Under the pieces are notes generated by a model. It worked only from the letters and a program-made list of their open reading frames with translations. It was not told the origin of the DNA and did not search any database. Shown in pieces: positions 33,793 to 42,868 of a DNA stretch of 64,000 nt. The stretch spans positions 248,001 through 312,000 of the forward strand of contig NZ_BMTT01000006.1 in assembly GCF_014649815.1 (NCBI RefSeq), in the 5' to 3' direction. The translations under genes were made by a program, and so were the position numbers. The DNA comes from Streptomyces mutabilis. Its GTDB lineage: Bacteria > Actinomycetota > Actinomycetes > Streptomycetales > Streptomycetaceae. Each line of letters begins with the position of its first letter. Position 1 is the stretch's first letter.

Positions 33793-35481
33793 ATGAGCAG
33801 TGCGACCCCAACCCCCGGAACCTCACTCGGCCGCCGCCTGTCCCTGACCGGCGTGCTGTGCCTGCGCCGTCCCTCCGAGATCTGGTTCAAGCCCGCACTG
33901 AGTTCGGTCGCCGCGGTCGCCCCGCCCAACCTGATCCTGCTGGCCCTCGGCCGCCTCGACCTGGCGATGTACACCATGGCCGGATCCCTGTGTGCCCTCT
34001 ACGCGCACAACCGCCCCTACGCCGCCCGAGCCCGCGTGCTGGCCTGGGTGGTGCTCGGCATGCTCGGTGGCGTCGCCGTCGCCCTGGTCGCCGCCTCACT
34101 CACCCGCAACGCCGTCGTCCTGGTCACCGTCGGCGCCCTGCTGGCCGCCGTCCAGAAGGTCCTGTGCGACGCCACCCGCGTCGGCCCGCCGGGGAACGTG
34201 ATCCCGACCTTCACCAGCTCCGCCGCTCTGTTCGTCCCGCAGACCTTCGGGCAGATCCCCGTCCATCTGGCCCTGGGCGCCGCCGCGGGCGCCTGGGCCT
34301 GGACCGTCGGCATGGCACCCGCCCTCGTCCGCCCGCACGGCCCGGAACGCCGGGCGACCGCCCAGGCACTGAACGCCGCGGCCGCGTACGCCGACACCCG
34401 CGGCGCCGGCGACGGCCACACCGCGGCGCGCGCCGCCGGGTACGCCGCCGTGCAGGCCGCCTGGCAGACGCTGCTGGCCCTCCCGGCGACGGGTACCCGC
34501 GCCACCACCCGGCGCGCACTGGAACACCTCGTCGTCCGAGCCGAGGTCGCGCTCGCAGCGCCCGCCGACTCGGACCCGGAGCGGCTGCGCGACTGGGCCC
34601 GCGCCCTGCGCGGCACCGGCCGGATCCCGCGCACCGGCGCCACCCCGGCCGCCACCGACGAACTCCTCGGCGTTGCCACCGAGCTCGCCGCGCCGTCCGC
34701 GCCCCTGTGGCGACGACTGGGCCCCCTGGGCCCGATCGCCCTGCGCACCGCCCTCGGCTGCGCCCTGGCCGGCTACGCCTCCCTCGCCCTCGGTATCGGC
34801 CGCCCGTACTGGGCGCTGGTCACCGCCGCCGCCCTCTACCAGGCCAACATGACCCTGACCTGGAGCCGGGCCGTCCAGCGCGTCGTGGGCAACATCGCCG
34901 GGGTGCTCCTGTTCGCCGCCATCGCCCCGCTCGCCCACCTCGGACAGGCCCTCCTGGTCCTGTTCTGCCTCGCCCTCAACTTCGGCGCCGAGGCGCTCAT
35001 CACCCGCAACTACTGGCTCGGCAGCGTCTGCGTGACCCCCATGGCACTGCTCATCACCGAGTACGCCGGCTACCAGCAGCCCGGCGATCTGATCACCGAG
35101 CGCGTGGCCGACACCCTCGTCGGAGCCCTGGTCGGCTTCCTGGCCGCCGTGGCCGTCACCAACCGGCGTGCCGAAAGCCGTGTCGGGCAGGCGGTGACCG
35201 CGGCCGACCGTGCCCGGGAGCACGCCGCCCGTCTCCTGGCGGAGCCCGACCCCGCCCCCGGTGCCCTGGAGGCCGCCCGCCGGGGCCTGGCCGCCGCGCT
35301 CACCGACCTGCGGGCCACCGTCGACGCCGCGGCCGGCGAATGGTGGGGGCGCGCGCTGCCCCAGGAGAGGGTCGTGCTCGCCGAGCAGTCCGGACACCGT
35401 ACGCTCGCCGCAACGGTGCGACGCCAGGCAGCGCGTCCGGACCGGGAAACGGGCACGAGAACGGAGGACGTACGGCCATGA
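33793..35481 (+). CDS. FUSC-family membrane transporter (aromatic-acid-exporter-like)
   Basis: 562 aa. Two sets of membrane helices flank a soluble middle: about residues 35-190 (LILLALGRLDLAMYTMAGSL and VVLGMLGGVAVALVAASL) and 320-460 (GCALAGYASLALGIGRPYWA, LVLFCLALNFGAEALITRNYW). The IGRPYWALVTAAALY and RVVGNIAGVLLF segments match the FUSC/AaeB module. Members export aromatic acids or are of unknown substrate. The stop overlaps the MarR start as ATGA, so the exporter and its regulator are translationally coupled; a palindrome near the start suggests repression by that MarR protein. A detoxification or efflux role is the best inference. Confidence 0.88.
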   Translation: MSSATPTPGTSLGRRLSLTGVLCLRRPSEIWFKPALSSVAAVAPPNLILLALGRLDLAMYTMAGSLCALYAHNRPYAARARVLAWVVLGMLGGVAVALVAASLTRNAVVLVTVGALLAAVQKVLCDATRVGPPGNVIPTFTSSAALFVPQTFGQIPVHLALGAAAGAWAWTVGMAPALVRPHGPERRATAQALNAAAAYADTRGAGDGHTAARAAGYAAVQAAWQTLLALPATGTRATTRRALEHLVVRAEVALAAPADSDPERLRDWARALRGTGRIPRTGATPAATDELLGVATELAAPSAPLWRRLGPLGPIALRTALGCALAGYASLALGIGRPYWALVTAAALYQANMTLTWSRAVQRVVGNIAGVLLFAAIAPLAHLGQALLVLFCLALNFGAEALITRNYWLGSVCVTPMALLITEYAGYQQPGDLITERVADTLVGALVGFLAAVAVTNRRAESRVGQAVTAADRAREHAARLLAEPDPAPGALEAARRGLAAALTDLRATVDAAAGEWWGRALPQERVVLAEQSGHRTLAATVRRQAARPDRETGTRTEDVRP

Positions 35482-36035
35482 CCGCAACCGACGGGGGATC
35501 GGCGACCGGGAGCGACGCGAGGGGCCGACCGGGCGGGGACACCGTCGCCGCGGTCGTACGGCAGTGGCGGGCCGTGCACCCCGACCTCGACACCGGGCCG
35601 ATGGAGATCATCGGCCGCATCAACCGCTGCGCCGCCCTCCTCCAGCAGGCCGAGGACGCCCCCCTGCGCCGGGCCGGGCTCAGCCGCGCCGAGTTCGACC
35701 TGCTCGGCGCCCTGCGCCGCACCGGACACGAGCTCACCCCCGGCGATCTGGCCCGCGAGACCTTCTCCTCGGGCGCCGCGGTCACCAAACGCCTCAAGCA
35801 GCTCACCGAACGCGCACTGGTGGAGCGGCGCGGCGACACCCGCGACCGCAGGGTCGCCCACGTCCGCCTCACGGACGCCGGCCGCGACCTCGTCGACGGT
35901 ATCCTGCCCGAACAGCTCGCCTACGAGTCCGCCGTCCTGTCCGGCGTCGACGGACCCGACCAGGAGGAGCTGGCGGCGCTCCTGGGGACGCTGCTGGCCC
36001 GGCTCGAGAGCCGTCCGCAGGCACTGCGGGTCTGA
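35478..36035 (+). CDS. MarR-family transcriptional regulator
   Basis: 185 aa from ATG 35478, overlapping the FUSC stop by four bases, with GGAGG ten bases upstream. The winged helix covers about residues 60-140: LSRAEFDLLGALRRTGHELTPGDLARETFSSGAAVTKRLKQL, with the wing ERRGDTRDRRVAHVRLT containing the DxRxxxVxLT signature. MarR regulators commonly sense phenolic compounds and control linked exporters. The co-operonic FUSC exporter and the ACAGGT-N5-ACCTGT site ahead of it are the likely targets. Confidence 0.92.
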   Translation: MTATDGGSATGSDARGRPGGDTVAAVVRQWRAVHPDLDTGPMEIIGRINRCAALLQQAEDAPLRRAGLSRAEFDLLGALRRTGHELTPGDLARETFSSGAAVTKRLKQLTERALVERRGDTRDRRVAHVRLTDAGRDLVDGILPEQLAYESAVLSGVDGPDQEELAALLGTLLARLESRPQALRV

Positions 36036-36084
36036 CGCCCTCCGGGGCCGCCGGGAGTGCGAGCCGTACCGCTGTGTCCTCCCG

Positions 36085-36849
36085 TCAGCGCTCGTCGCCC
36101 GCGTGGTACACGCCGAACATCGCTCCTTGGGGATCCCGCAGCACCGCGATGCGCGGTTCGTCGGGGGGCGAGGTGGGCTCCATGAGCACGGTGCCGTCGC
36201 TGTCGGTCGTGTCGACGGCGGCGGTGTCCACGTCCGCCACGGCGAAGTACGGCAGCCAGTGGGACGGCACCTCGTGCGGGAACTTGTCGTCCATCGTCAC
36301 CATGCCGCCGAAGTCCGCGCCGTCGATCCCCCACTGCGGGTAGCGGTCCGACGCGGTCACGGTCCAGCCGAACACCGTGGTGTAGAAGTCGGCGGCACGG
36401 TCCGGCTCCCGGGTCAGCAGCTCCACCCAGCCGAGCGCGCCGGGCGCGTTGAACAGGCCGGCGCCCGGGAACGACCGCCCCTGCCACAGCTGGAACACCG
36501 CACCGCCCGGATCGGCGGCCACCGCGAACCGGCCGGAGTCGAAGACGTCCGTGGGACCCTGCAGGACCGACCCGCCGGCCGCCGTCACCTGCCGCACGGC
36601 GGCGTCCGCGTCACGGACCGCGAAGGAAACGTTCCAGGCGACCGGCTGCGCCTGCTGGTACAGCGGCGTCAGTGCGGCGACCGCCGCATCGCCGAGACGG
36701 GCGATCGTGTAGCCGCCCGCCTGCTGCCGGGAGTCCGTCTCGGGACGCCAGCCGAACAGCTTGGTGTAGAACCGCTTCGCCGCTTCCAGGTCACTGGTTC
36801 CCAGCTCGGCCCAGCAGGGACCGCCGGGCACCGGTTCGTGGAGCTTCAT
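36085..36849 (-). CDS. Two-domain VOC (glyoxalase/bleomycin-resistance fold) protein
   Basis: 254 aa. Two glyoxalase-type domains are in tandem: residues about 8-122 (CWAELGTSDLEAAKRFYTKLF...PGGAVFQLW) and 138-250 (GWVELLTREPDRAADFYTTVF...DPQGAMFGVY). This matches the Streptomyces and mycobacterial Cfp30B-like group often annotated as hydroxylase or glyoxalase. Metal-binding positions are partly degenerate, so catalysis is uncertain. It is convergent with the MarR operon across a gap of 49 bases. Confidence 0.88.
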   Translation of the reverse strand: MKLHEPVPGGPCWAELGTSDLEAAKRFYTKLFGWRPETDSRQQAGGYTIARLGDAAVAALTPLYQQAQPVAWNVSFAVRDADAAVRQVTAAGGSVLQGPTDVFDSGRFAVAADPGGAVFQLWQGRSFPGAGLFNAPGALGWVELLTREPDRAADFYTTVFGWTVTASDRYPQWGIDGADFGGMVTMDDKFPHEVPSHWLPYFAVADVDTAAVDTTDSDGTVLMEPTSPPDEPRIAVLRDPQGAMFGVYHAGDER

Positions 36850-36970
36850 CGCGTGGGGCGTCCTTCCGCTCGGCCGGGACCTCGTCCTCCTCCAGCACGC
36901 TAAGGCCGGGTCCGGACCGCGGCCATCCGGGCGGCACCGCCCCGGTGGCCGCCGGTACCGCCCCGGTGGC

Positions 36971-37363
36971 TCAGATTCCCGGCCGGTAGCGCAGCGGATG
37001 GCCCGCCGGAATCTCCACCAGCACGATCTGTGTGCCGTCCGGGTCCGCGATCCACATCTCCACCAGCCCCCACGGCTCCTGGACCGGCGGCCGTACGATG
37101 TCGACGCCCTTCGCGCGCAGCTCCTCGTGGGCCGCGGCAGCGTCCTCGACCTGGAGCCACAGCTTGAGGGCCGGTGTCAGGGGAGCCTCGGCCCGGCCGG
37201 AGACCTCCAGGAAACCGCCGCCGAGGAAGTACACGGTCCCCCGCTCCGGCCCGGTGCCGAACTCCCGGTGGACGGCCAGGCCGAGCTGTCCGCCGTAGAA
37301 GGCCCGGGAGCGGTCGGGGTCGGTGGGACGGAGCAGGGTCCGGCTGCTGAGTACATGCACCAT
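36971..37363 (-). CDS. Single-domain VOC family protein
   Basis: 130 aa, ATG start. One glyoxalase-type fold with the paired beta-alpha-beta modules: LLRPTDPDRSRAFYGGQLGLAV and LQVEDAAAAHEELRAKGV, ending WIADPDGTQIVLVEIP. VOC proteins bind metal for lyase, dioxygenase or drug-binding functions; the specific role cannot be read from the sequence. A near-perfect 16-base direct repeat (containing ACCGCCCCGGTGGC) lies just after its stop at about 36935-36970. It is divergent from the GNAT gene. Confidence 0.85.
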   Translation of the reverse strand: MVHVLSSRTLLRPTDPDRSRAFYGGQLGLAVHREFGTGPERGTVYFLGGGFLEVSGRAEAPLTPALKLWLQVEDAAAAHEELRAKGVDIVRPPVQEPWGLVEMWIADPDGTQIVLVEIPAGHPLRYRPGI

Positions 37364-37438
37364 GCGGACCGAGGTTAGCGGCAGCGTTACTCTCTTCGGT
37401 ACCCCCGCCGCGCCCGAGCACGAACCGGAGACGCCCCC

Positions 37439-37978
37439 ATGGACACCACCACCGGCCGACTGACCTACCGCGACGCCACCGACGCCGACGTGGACGAGAT
37501 CGTGGCGCTCATAGAGTCCGCGTACCGGGGCGACGCCAGCCGGGCCGGGTGGACCACCGAGGCGGACATCCTCCAGGGACAGCGCACGGACCCGGAAGGC
37601 GTCCTGGAGGTGATCAAGTCACCGGACGGTTGCCTGCTGACGGTCGAGCGGGACGGCGTGGTCGTGGCTTGCTGCCAGCTCGAGCACCGTGGTGCGCACG
37701 CCTACTTCGGGATGTTCGCCGTCAGCCCGGCGCTCCAGGGCGCGGGCCTGGGCAAGGCGATCATCGCGGAGGCGGAGCGGCGGTCCCGCGAGGCGTGGGA
37801 CGTCACGGAGATGCACATGACCGTGATCTCCGTGCGCGAGGACCTCATCGCCTGGTACGAGCGCCGCGGTTACCGCCGTACGGGAGAGATGAGCCCGTTC
37901 CCGTACGGCGACGAGCGCTTCGGGATTCCGCAGCGGGACGACCTGCAGTTCGAGCTGCTGGTCAAGCCGCTGGTGTGA
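37439..37978 (+). CDS. GNAT-family N-acetyltransferase
   Basis: 179 aa, ATG start with GGAGAC upstream. The acetyl-CoA-binding motif A is visible as GMFAVSPALQGAGLGKAIIAEAE at about residues 91-113 (Q-x-x-G-x-G/A loop: QGAGLG), with motif B WYERRGYRRTGE near residue 140. N-terminal YRDATDADVDEIVALIESAYRG is the substrate-side helix pair. Acceptor substrate unknown. It is monocistronic and convergent with the GDPD gene. Confidence 0.9.
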   Translation: MDTTTGRLTYRDATDADVDEIVALIESAYRGDASRAGWTTEADILQGQRTDPEGVLEVIKSPDGCLLTVERDGVVVACCQLEHRGAHAYFGMFAVSPALQGAGLGKAIIAEAERRSREAWDVTEMHMTVISVREDLIAWYERRGYRRTGEMSPFPYGDERFGIPQRDDLQFELLVKPLV

Positions 37979-38013
37979 CGCGCGCCCGGCCGCTCGCGGA
38001 CCGTGCGGCTGGA

Positions 38014-38064
38014 CCTGGCCGCACAGGCCGTAGGCCGTGGAGCGGTCCTGGCCGCTCAGGCCGT
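38014..38064. repeat. Pair of 18-bp near-identical direct repeats between convergent genes
   Basis: CCTGGCCGC(A/T)CAGGCCGT occurs at 38014-38031 and 38047-38064, differing at one base. Each copy is itself partly self-complementary (CCTG...CAGG). The second copy reaches into the GDPD stop region. They may act as a weak terminator for the GNAT/GDPD convergence. Confidence 0.5.
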
Positions 38065-38739
38065 GAAGCGGCCGGTGCGCTTGATCTCGGGGAAGTCGGT
38101 CGTCGCGCCGTCGAGACCCAGGGCGCGCACCAGGCGCAGCTGGTCCTGGGTGTTCACAGTCCAGGAGAAGACCCTCAGGCCCGACTTGCGGGCCTTCTCG
38201 ACGATCTCCAGTGTGATCCGGTTGATGTCCAGGCACAGGGCCCCGGCACCGGCCGCCACGGCCCGGTCCACGACCTCGGGACCGTAGTACTGCGCGACCA
38301 GCGCGGTCCGCACCCCCGGCACCAGCCGCGCGATCTCGACGATCGCCTCGTCGTGGAACGAGATGACCTCCACCCGGTCCACCAGGTCCCGCCGCAGCAT
38401 CACCTCGGCGAGCGTGCGAGCGGCCGCCACGTCCTTGATCTCGGCCTGCAACGGCGCCGAGATCGCGTCCAGAACCTCCTCGAAGACCGGGATCCGCTCC
38501 CCGCGGCCGGCGTCCAGCGACCGCAGCTCCTCCAGGGTCTTGTCGGCGATCGCGCCCGTGCCGTCCGTGGTGCGGTCCACGTCCGCGTCGTGCATGACCA
38601 CGAGCGCACCGTCCTTGCTCAGGTGCAGGTCCAGTTCGACGACGTCGAGGCCGGCCTGCTCGGCGGCGACGAAGGAACGCAGGGTGTTCTCGGGTTCGAC
38701 ACCCATCGCTCCGCGGTGACCGATGGTGAGGAAGTTCAA
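38056..38739 (-). CDS. Glycerophosphodiester phosphodiesterase
   Basis: 227 aa from a TTG start at 38739; no ATG or GTG fits the conserved N-terminus. The GDPD signature is complete: HRGAMGVEPENTLRSF at residues 8-23 with the catalytic His and the metal-binding Glu, VELDLHLSKDGALVVMHD at 34-51 with the second catalytic His, and a conserved EIKDV in the middle. There is no signal peptide, so it is cytosolic. It hydrolyses glycerophosphodiesters to glycerol-3-phosphate and an alcohol. Confidence 0.93.
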   Translation of the reverse strand: MNFLTIGHRGAMGVEPENTLRSFVAAEQAGLDVVELDLHLSKDGALVVMHDADVDRTTDGTGAIADKTLEELRSLDAGRGERIPVFEEVLDAISAPLQAEIKDVAAARTLAEVMLRRDLVDRVEVISFHDEAIVEIARLVPGVRTALVAQYYGPEVVDRAVAAGAGALCLDINRITLEIVEKARKSGLRVFSWTVNTQDQLRLVRALGLDGATTDFPEIKRTGRFTA

Positions 38740-38966
38740 GGCTCGACTCGCTTCCGTAGACGGCGGCGATGGCAGGGCGCAGCCTAACGGCCCTGCGGGA
38801 CCGTTTCCCCTCTGCCGCGCTGGGTATCCGGAATCCGGCGTCCCACAGGAAAAAGTGCGGTGAACCGTGGGGTGCGGCAGGATAATTTACGGAGACTCCC
38901 CTTGAACGGGGAAACCTCGTATGCCTACGGTGTCCCGACGCAAGCTTCTCCAGTGAAGGATGGGAC

Positions 38967-40370
38967 ATGACGGAAATTCTTGTGCAGGTGGGTGCGGAGG
39001 GGAAGGTTCCTCCGGTGAGCAGGGTGGTTGAGCACCCGGCGTGGCCCGTGCTCAAGGATGCCGTGGAACGCATCCGGCCCTGGCAGTGCAAGGACGGGTC
39101 GATCGACTTCGACGCCGAGGGCGCCCCCGAGCGGACCGTCGCCGAGGACGCCGTACGCCGCGTCGCCGGTGCCGTCGAGGAGCTGTCCCCGCTGCTCCCG
39201 CACGACCGCGCCTACCACGAGGCACTGGTGCGGGACCTCGGCCGCTGGGCCGACGGCGGCTTCCAGGTGCCCGACTTCCTCGACTCGCTGCTGGCCTTCC
39301 AGCCCGCCGCGAACCGCGCGGACGGTCTCCAGCACCTGGTCGTCTTCCCGATGTACACGCAGAACGGCAATCCGGACCGCAACCTCGAGGCGGTCGTCCT
39401 GCGCATGGTCTGGCCCGACTGGCTGGCCGAGCTGGAGCGCACCCGCTACGACAACCCGCTCTTCTGCGGCATCACCTTCGAGGACTTCACGGCCGGCTAC
39501 GACACCAACTCCGCCGTCCTCTTCCCGGAGACCATCGCCGTGCGCGAGGCACCCGAGCGCTTCTCCTGGGGCGGCATCTTCTGCGACCGCGAGGCCGCCC
39601 GCTTCCGACGCGTCACCGACGCCGCCGTCGGTATCCTGGGCCTGGAACTGCCCGAGGACGTCGCCGCGATGGTCCACGACCAGAAGCGCTGCGAAGAGGC
39701 CTTCGTCCTGTGGGACATGGTCCACGACCGCACCCACAGCCACGGCGACCTGCCCTTCGACCCGTTCATGATCAAGCAGCGCCAGCCGTTCTGGATGTAC
39801 GGCCTGGAGGAGCTGCGCTGCGACCTCACCGCCTTCAAGGAGGCCGTGAAGCTGGAGGCCGACGGCGTCCCGCAGGCCCGCGACGTGCAGTACGCGGTCC
39901 TCTTCGACCGGATGTTCCGCTTCCCGGTCACCGGCGAGCGCGTGCGCAACTACGACGGTCTGGGCGGACAGCTCCTCTTCGCGTACCTGCACAAGCACGA
40001 CGTCGTGCGCTGGACCGACAACAAGCTCTTCATCGACTGGCAGCGTGCCCCGCAGGTCACCAACCAGCTGTGCGCCGAGATCGAGACGCTCTACCGGGAC
40101 GGCATCGACCGCCCCAAGCTCGTCCACTGGTTCGCCGGCTACGAGCTGGTCTCCACCTACCTCGCCCCGCACCCGGGCTCGAAGTGGGCCAAGGGCCCCG
40201 ACGCCCTGGACCTGACCCTGCCGCCGCGCAAACTCGTCGACGACGTGCTCCCGGACGAGTTTCCGCTGAGCATGTTCTATGAGGCCCTGTCCAAGAAGCT
40301 GAAGAACGTGATCGCCTCCACCAAGGGCATCACGGCCTCGGCGGACGACGCCGAGCGGGTCGCCGCGTGA
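38967..40370 (+). CDS. DUF6421 family protein
   Basis: 467 aa, ATG preceded by AAGGA. It is first of a three-gene unit with an SDR and a threonine aldolase, joined by GTGA overlaps. The family is conserved in Streptomyces but uncharacterised. The central MVHDRTHSHGDLPFDPFMIK motif clusters three histidines and two aspartates and could bind metal; conserved aromatic-rich segments (FPMYTQNG, QRQPFWMYGLEELRCDL) suggest an enzyme. No signal peptide or membrane helix is seen. The coupling to a dehydrogenase and an amino-acid aldolase hints at a shared pathway around a hydroxy-amino acid, but this is inference. Confidence 0.9.
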   Translation: MTEILVQVGAEGKVPPVSRVVEHPAWPVLKDAVERIRPWQCKDGSIDFDAEGAPERTVAEDAVRRVAGAVEELSPLLPHDRAYHEALVRDLGRWADGGFQVPDFLDSLLAFQPAANRADGLQHLVVFPMYTQNGNPDRNLEAVVLRMVWPDWLAELERTRYDNPLFCGITFEDFTAGYDTNSAVLFPETIAVREAPERFSWGGIFCDREAARFRRVTDAAVGILGLELPEDVAAMVHDQKRCEEAFVLWDMVHDRTHSHGDLPFDPFMIKQRQPFWMYGLEELRCDLTAFKEAVKLEADGVPQARDVQYAVLFDRMFRFPVTGERVRNYDGLGGQLLFAYLHKHDVVRWTDNKLFIDWQRAPQVTNQLCAEIETLYRDGIDRPKLVHWFAGYELVSTYLAPHPGSKWAKGPDALDLTLPPRKLVDDVLPDEFPLSMFYEALSKKLKNVIASTKGITASADDAERVAA

Positions 40371-41173
40371 GCGACGGCACCGGCGGGCAGGAACAGGCAC
40401 GGCAACAGGCTCGGGAGGCGAGGACCATGGGGAACGGGGCGCTCGACGGCGCGGTGATCGCGGTGGCAGGGGCGGGCGGACCCGCCGGACGGGCCGCGCT
40501 GCTGCGGCTCGCCGAGGCGGGTGCGACGGTCGTCGGCTCGGACAACGACCCGGAGCGGCTGGCGGAGGCGGTCGACGCGGCGCGCTACGCCCACGGCGGC
40601 GCCACCGTCACCGGGGAGAAGGTCGACCTGCTCGACCTCGACTCCACCCGCGCCTGGGCCGACCGCATCGAGAAGGACTACGGCCGGGTCGACGGCCTGG
40701 TCCACCTCGTCGGCGGCTGGCGCGGCAGCCAGACCTTCACCAAGACCGATTTGGGCGACTGGGACCTCCTGGAGAAGCTGCTGATCCGCACCGTGCAGCA
40801 CACCTCCCTCGCCTTCCACGAGGCGCTCCAGCGCAGCGACCGCGGCCGCTACGTCCTGATCAGCGCAGCCGGCGCGTCCAAGCCCACCGCGGGCAACGCC
40901 GCCTACTCCGCGGCCAAGGCCGCATCCGAGGCGTGGACGCTGGCCATGGCGGACTACTTCCGCAAGGCGGGGGGCGAGCAGGGGCCGACGTCGGCGGCTG
41001 CGATCCTGGTGGTCAAGGCGTTGGTGCACGACGCGATGCGCGCCGAGCGCCCCAACGCGAAGTTCGCGGGCTTCACGGACGTCAAGGACCTGGCCGAGGC
41101 GGTCGCCGGAGTCTGGGAGAAGCCCGCCGCTGAAGTGAACGGAAACCGTCTGTGGCTGACCGAGAAGCCGTGA
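40367..41173 (+). CDS. Short-chain dehydrogenase/reductase (SDR)
   Basis: 268 aa from GTG 40367, which overlaps the DUF6421 stop as GTGA; an ATG at 40427 with GGGAGG upstream is an alternative that removes a Gln/Arg-rich leader. The Rossmann motif is VAVAGAGGPAGRAALLRLAEAG (atypical GAGGPAG for TGxxxGIG), NAG is replaced by HLVGGW, and the catalytic YSAAK is present near residue 186 with the preceding Ser in LISAAG. It should oxidise or reduce a hydroxyl/keto group with NAD(P). The stop overlaps the threonine aldolase start in the same way. Confidence 0.88.
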   Translation: MSDGTGGQEQARQQAREARTMGNGALDGAVIAVAGAGGPAGRAALLRLAEAGATVVGSDNDPERLAEAVDAARYAHGGATVTGEKVDLLDLDSTRAWADRIEKDYGRVDGLVHLVGGWRGSQTFTKTDLGDWDLLEKLLIRTVQHTSLAFHEALQRSDRGRYVLISAAGASKPTAGNAAYSAAKAASEAWTLAMADYFRKAGGEQGPTSAAAILVVKALVHDAMRAERPNAKFAGFTDVKDLAEAVAGVWEKPAAEVNGNRLWLTEKP

Positions 41174-42240
41174 ACCCCCGGAAGACCGACGCGCGTCGCC
41201 ACCACGACCCCGATGTCCGCGGTTTCGCCAGTGACAACTACGCCGGCGCGCACCCCGAGGTGCTCGCCGCCCTGGCCCTGGCCAACGGCGGGCATCAGGT
41301 CGCGTACGGCGAGGACGAGTACACCGAGAACCTCCAGCGTGTGATCCGCAGCCACTTCGGCTCGGGCGCCGAGGCGTTCCCGGTCTTCAACGGCACCGGC
41401 GCCAACGTCGTCGCGCTCCAGGCGGTCACCGACCGCTGGGGCGCGGTGATCTGCGCCGAGAGCGCGCACATCAACGTCGACGAGGGCGGCGCACCCGAGC
41501 GCGTGGGCGGCCTGAAGCTGCTCACCGTCCCCACCCCGGACGGCAAGCTCACGCCGGACCTGATCGACCGGCAGGCGTACGGCTGGGACGACGAGCACCG
41601 CGCGATGCCGCAGGTCGTCTCGATCACCCAGAGCACGGAGCTCGGCACCCTCTACACGCCGGACGAGATCCGTGCCATCTGCGAGCACGCCCACGCGCAC
41701 GGCATGAAAGTGCACCTGGACGGCTCCCGGATAGCCAACGCCGCCGCATCCCTGGACGTGCCCATGCGGACGTTCACCAACGCGGTCGGCGTGGACCTCC
41801 TCTCCTTCGGCGGCACCAAGAACGGCGCCCTGTTCGGCGAGGCGGTCGTGGTCCTCAACCAGGACGCGGTGCGCCACATGAAGCACCTGCGCAAGCTGTC
41901 CATGCAGCTCGCCTCGAAGATGCGTTTCGTGTCGGTGCAGCTGGAGGCGCTGCTCGCCAAGGACCTGTGGCTGCGCAACGCCCGGCACTCCAACGAGATG
42001 GCCCAGCGCCTGGCCGAGGGCGTGCGCGCCGTGCACGGCGTGGAGATCCTGTACCCGGTGCAGGCCAACGCCGTCTTCGCCCGGCTGCCGCACGAGGTGA
42101 GCGAGCGCCTGCAGAAGCGGTTCCGCTTCTACTTCTGGGACGAGGCCGCGGGCGACGTGCGCTGGATGTGCGCCTTCGACACCACCGCGGACGACGTCGA
42201 CGCGTTCGTCGCCGCCCTCAAGGAGGAGATGGCGCGCTAG
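41170..42240 (+). CDS. Low-specificity L-threonine aldolase (PLP-dependent)
   Basis: 356 aa from GTG 41170, overlapping the SDR stop as GTGA. Fold type I features: FASDNYAGAHPEVLAAL at the N-terminus, NGTGANVVALQ, the PLP-pyridine aspartate in VHLDGSRIANAA, and the Schiff-base lysine in LLSFGGTKNGALFG. The enzyme cleaves L-threonine or allo-threonine to glycine and acetaldehyde. It ends the DUF6421-SDR-aldolase unit; an upstream dehydrogenase could supply or remove the hydroxy-amino acid. The family assignment is secure, substrate preference less so. Confidence 0.93.
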   Translation: MNPRKTDARRHHDPDVRGFASDNYAGAHPEVLAALALANGGHQVAYGEDEYTENLQRVIRSHFGSGAEAFPVFNGTGANVVALQAVTDRWGAVICAESAHINVDEGGAPERVGGLKLLTVPTPDGKLTPDLIDRQAYGWDDEHRAMPQVVSITQSTELGTLYTPDEIRAICEHAHAHGMKVHLDGSRIANAAASLDVPMRTFTNAVGVDLLSFGGTKNGALFGEAVVVLNQDAVRHMKHLRKLSMQLASKMRFVSVQLEALLAKDLWLRNARHSNEMAQRLAEGVRAVHGVEILYPVQANAVFARLPHEVSERLQKRFRFYFWDEAAGDVRWMCAFDTTADDVDAFVAALKEEMAR

Positions 42241-42555
42241 GGGGATGCTGGGGGAGCACCTCATGGATGCAGCAGGCCAAGAACCGTGACGAGGTGCTGC
42301 GGGCCATCACCCGCATCCATGCCTCACTGCTCCGTACCTGACCTGACCTCTTACCTGTGCGGCGGGGTCGTGGGTTGGTCGCCTTCTTGTTCCGGGACGT
42401 GGTGCTGCCCGTTCTGCGGGCGTGCGGACGTCATGGCGCCGGTGGGCCGGGTGTCCTCTCGTCCGGGAGGACGTCCGGGCCCGGGGCGGGTGGGTTTCGG
42501 TGCTGCGGCGGGGCAGGCGGCTGTCGGGCGGATGTGCCGAAAGTCGCGGCGGACA
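42241..42555. other. Gap with a short C-terminal coding remnant
   Basis: A plus-strand frame at 42267-42341 reads MQQAKNRDEVLRAITRIHAS LLRT with a stop (shown here split), a helical segment that looks like the tail of a larger protein; no upstream body is present. The rest of the gap shows nothing recognisable before the TetR remnant. Confidence 0.4.
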
Positions 42556-42853
42556 CGAGCGGGCGTTCGCGCAGCCGCATGCGCTGGAGGCCGAGCGCCT
42601 GCCTGGCGTGCTCCGCGACGGCCGGGCTCAGTGCCGGAATCGCCATGGCCGACTGGGCGATCAGGCATCCGTCGGGCAGCCCGGGATCGGCGATGCACGA
42701 CGCAGCGGCCGTTCTTGCCGCCGTAGCACGCGGTGTAGCGGTCCAGGCAGCAAGCGGGAGCAGCGTGTCCTTGTCGCCGCGCGAGGAGTAGATCGAGCTG
42801 CGGTTCAGGCCGGTCGCCCGCGGAAGCGGCTTGCTAACTGCATAAGTATGCAA
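42556..42853 (-). pseudogene. TetR-family regulator remnant
   Basis: On the minus strand, GLNRSSIYSSRGDKDTL (the end of a TetR helix-turn-helix) follows only a few codons after an ATG at 42853, so the first HTH helices are missing. The ligand domain then continues in two different frames: LDRYTACYGGKNGR in one, and DPGLPDGCLIAQSAMAIPAL followed by SPAVAEHARQALGLQRMRLR in another. The C-terminal helix is also cut. At least one internal frameshift and deletions at both ends make it non-functional. A palindrome overlaps its start. Confidence 0.75.
42839..42852. promoter_or_regulatory. TGCATA-N2-TATGCA palindrome
   Basis: A 14-bp perfect palindrome with 6-bp arms, covering the start of the TetR remnant and lying 16 bases upstream of the promoter of the transglutaminase-like gene. 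It is probably the former operator of the TetR regulator; whether anything still binds is unknown. Confidence 0.5.
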
Positions 42854-42868
42854 TCAATCGAAAAAGTA

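Noticed and set aside
33594-36035. An 813-codon frame reading through the FUSC gene into MarR
   Set aside because: Only its last 185 codons, the MarR gene, are protein-like; the rest is an out-of-frame Arg/Pro-rich shadow of FUSC.
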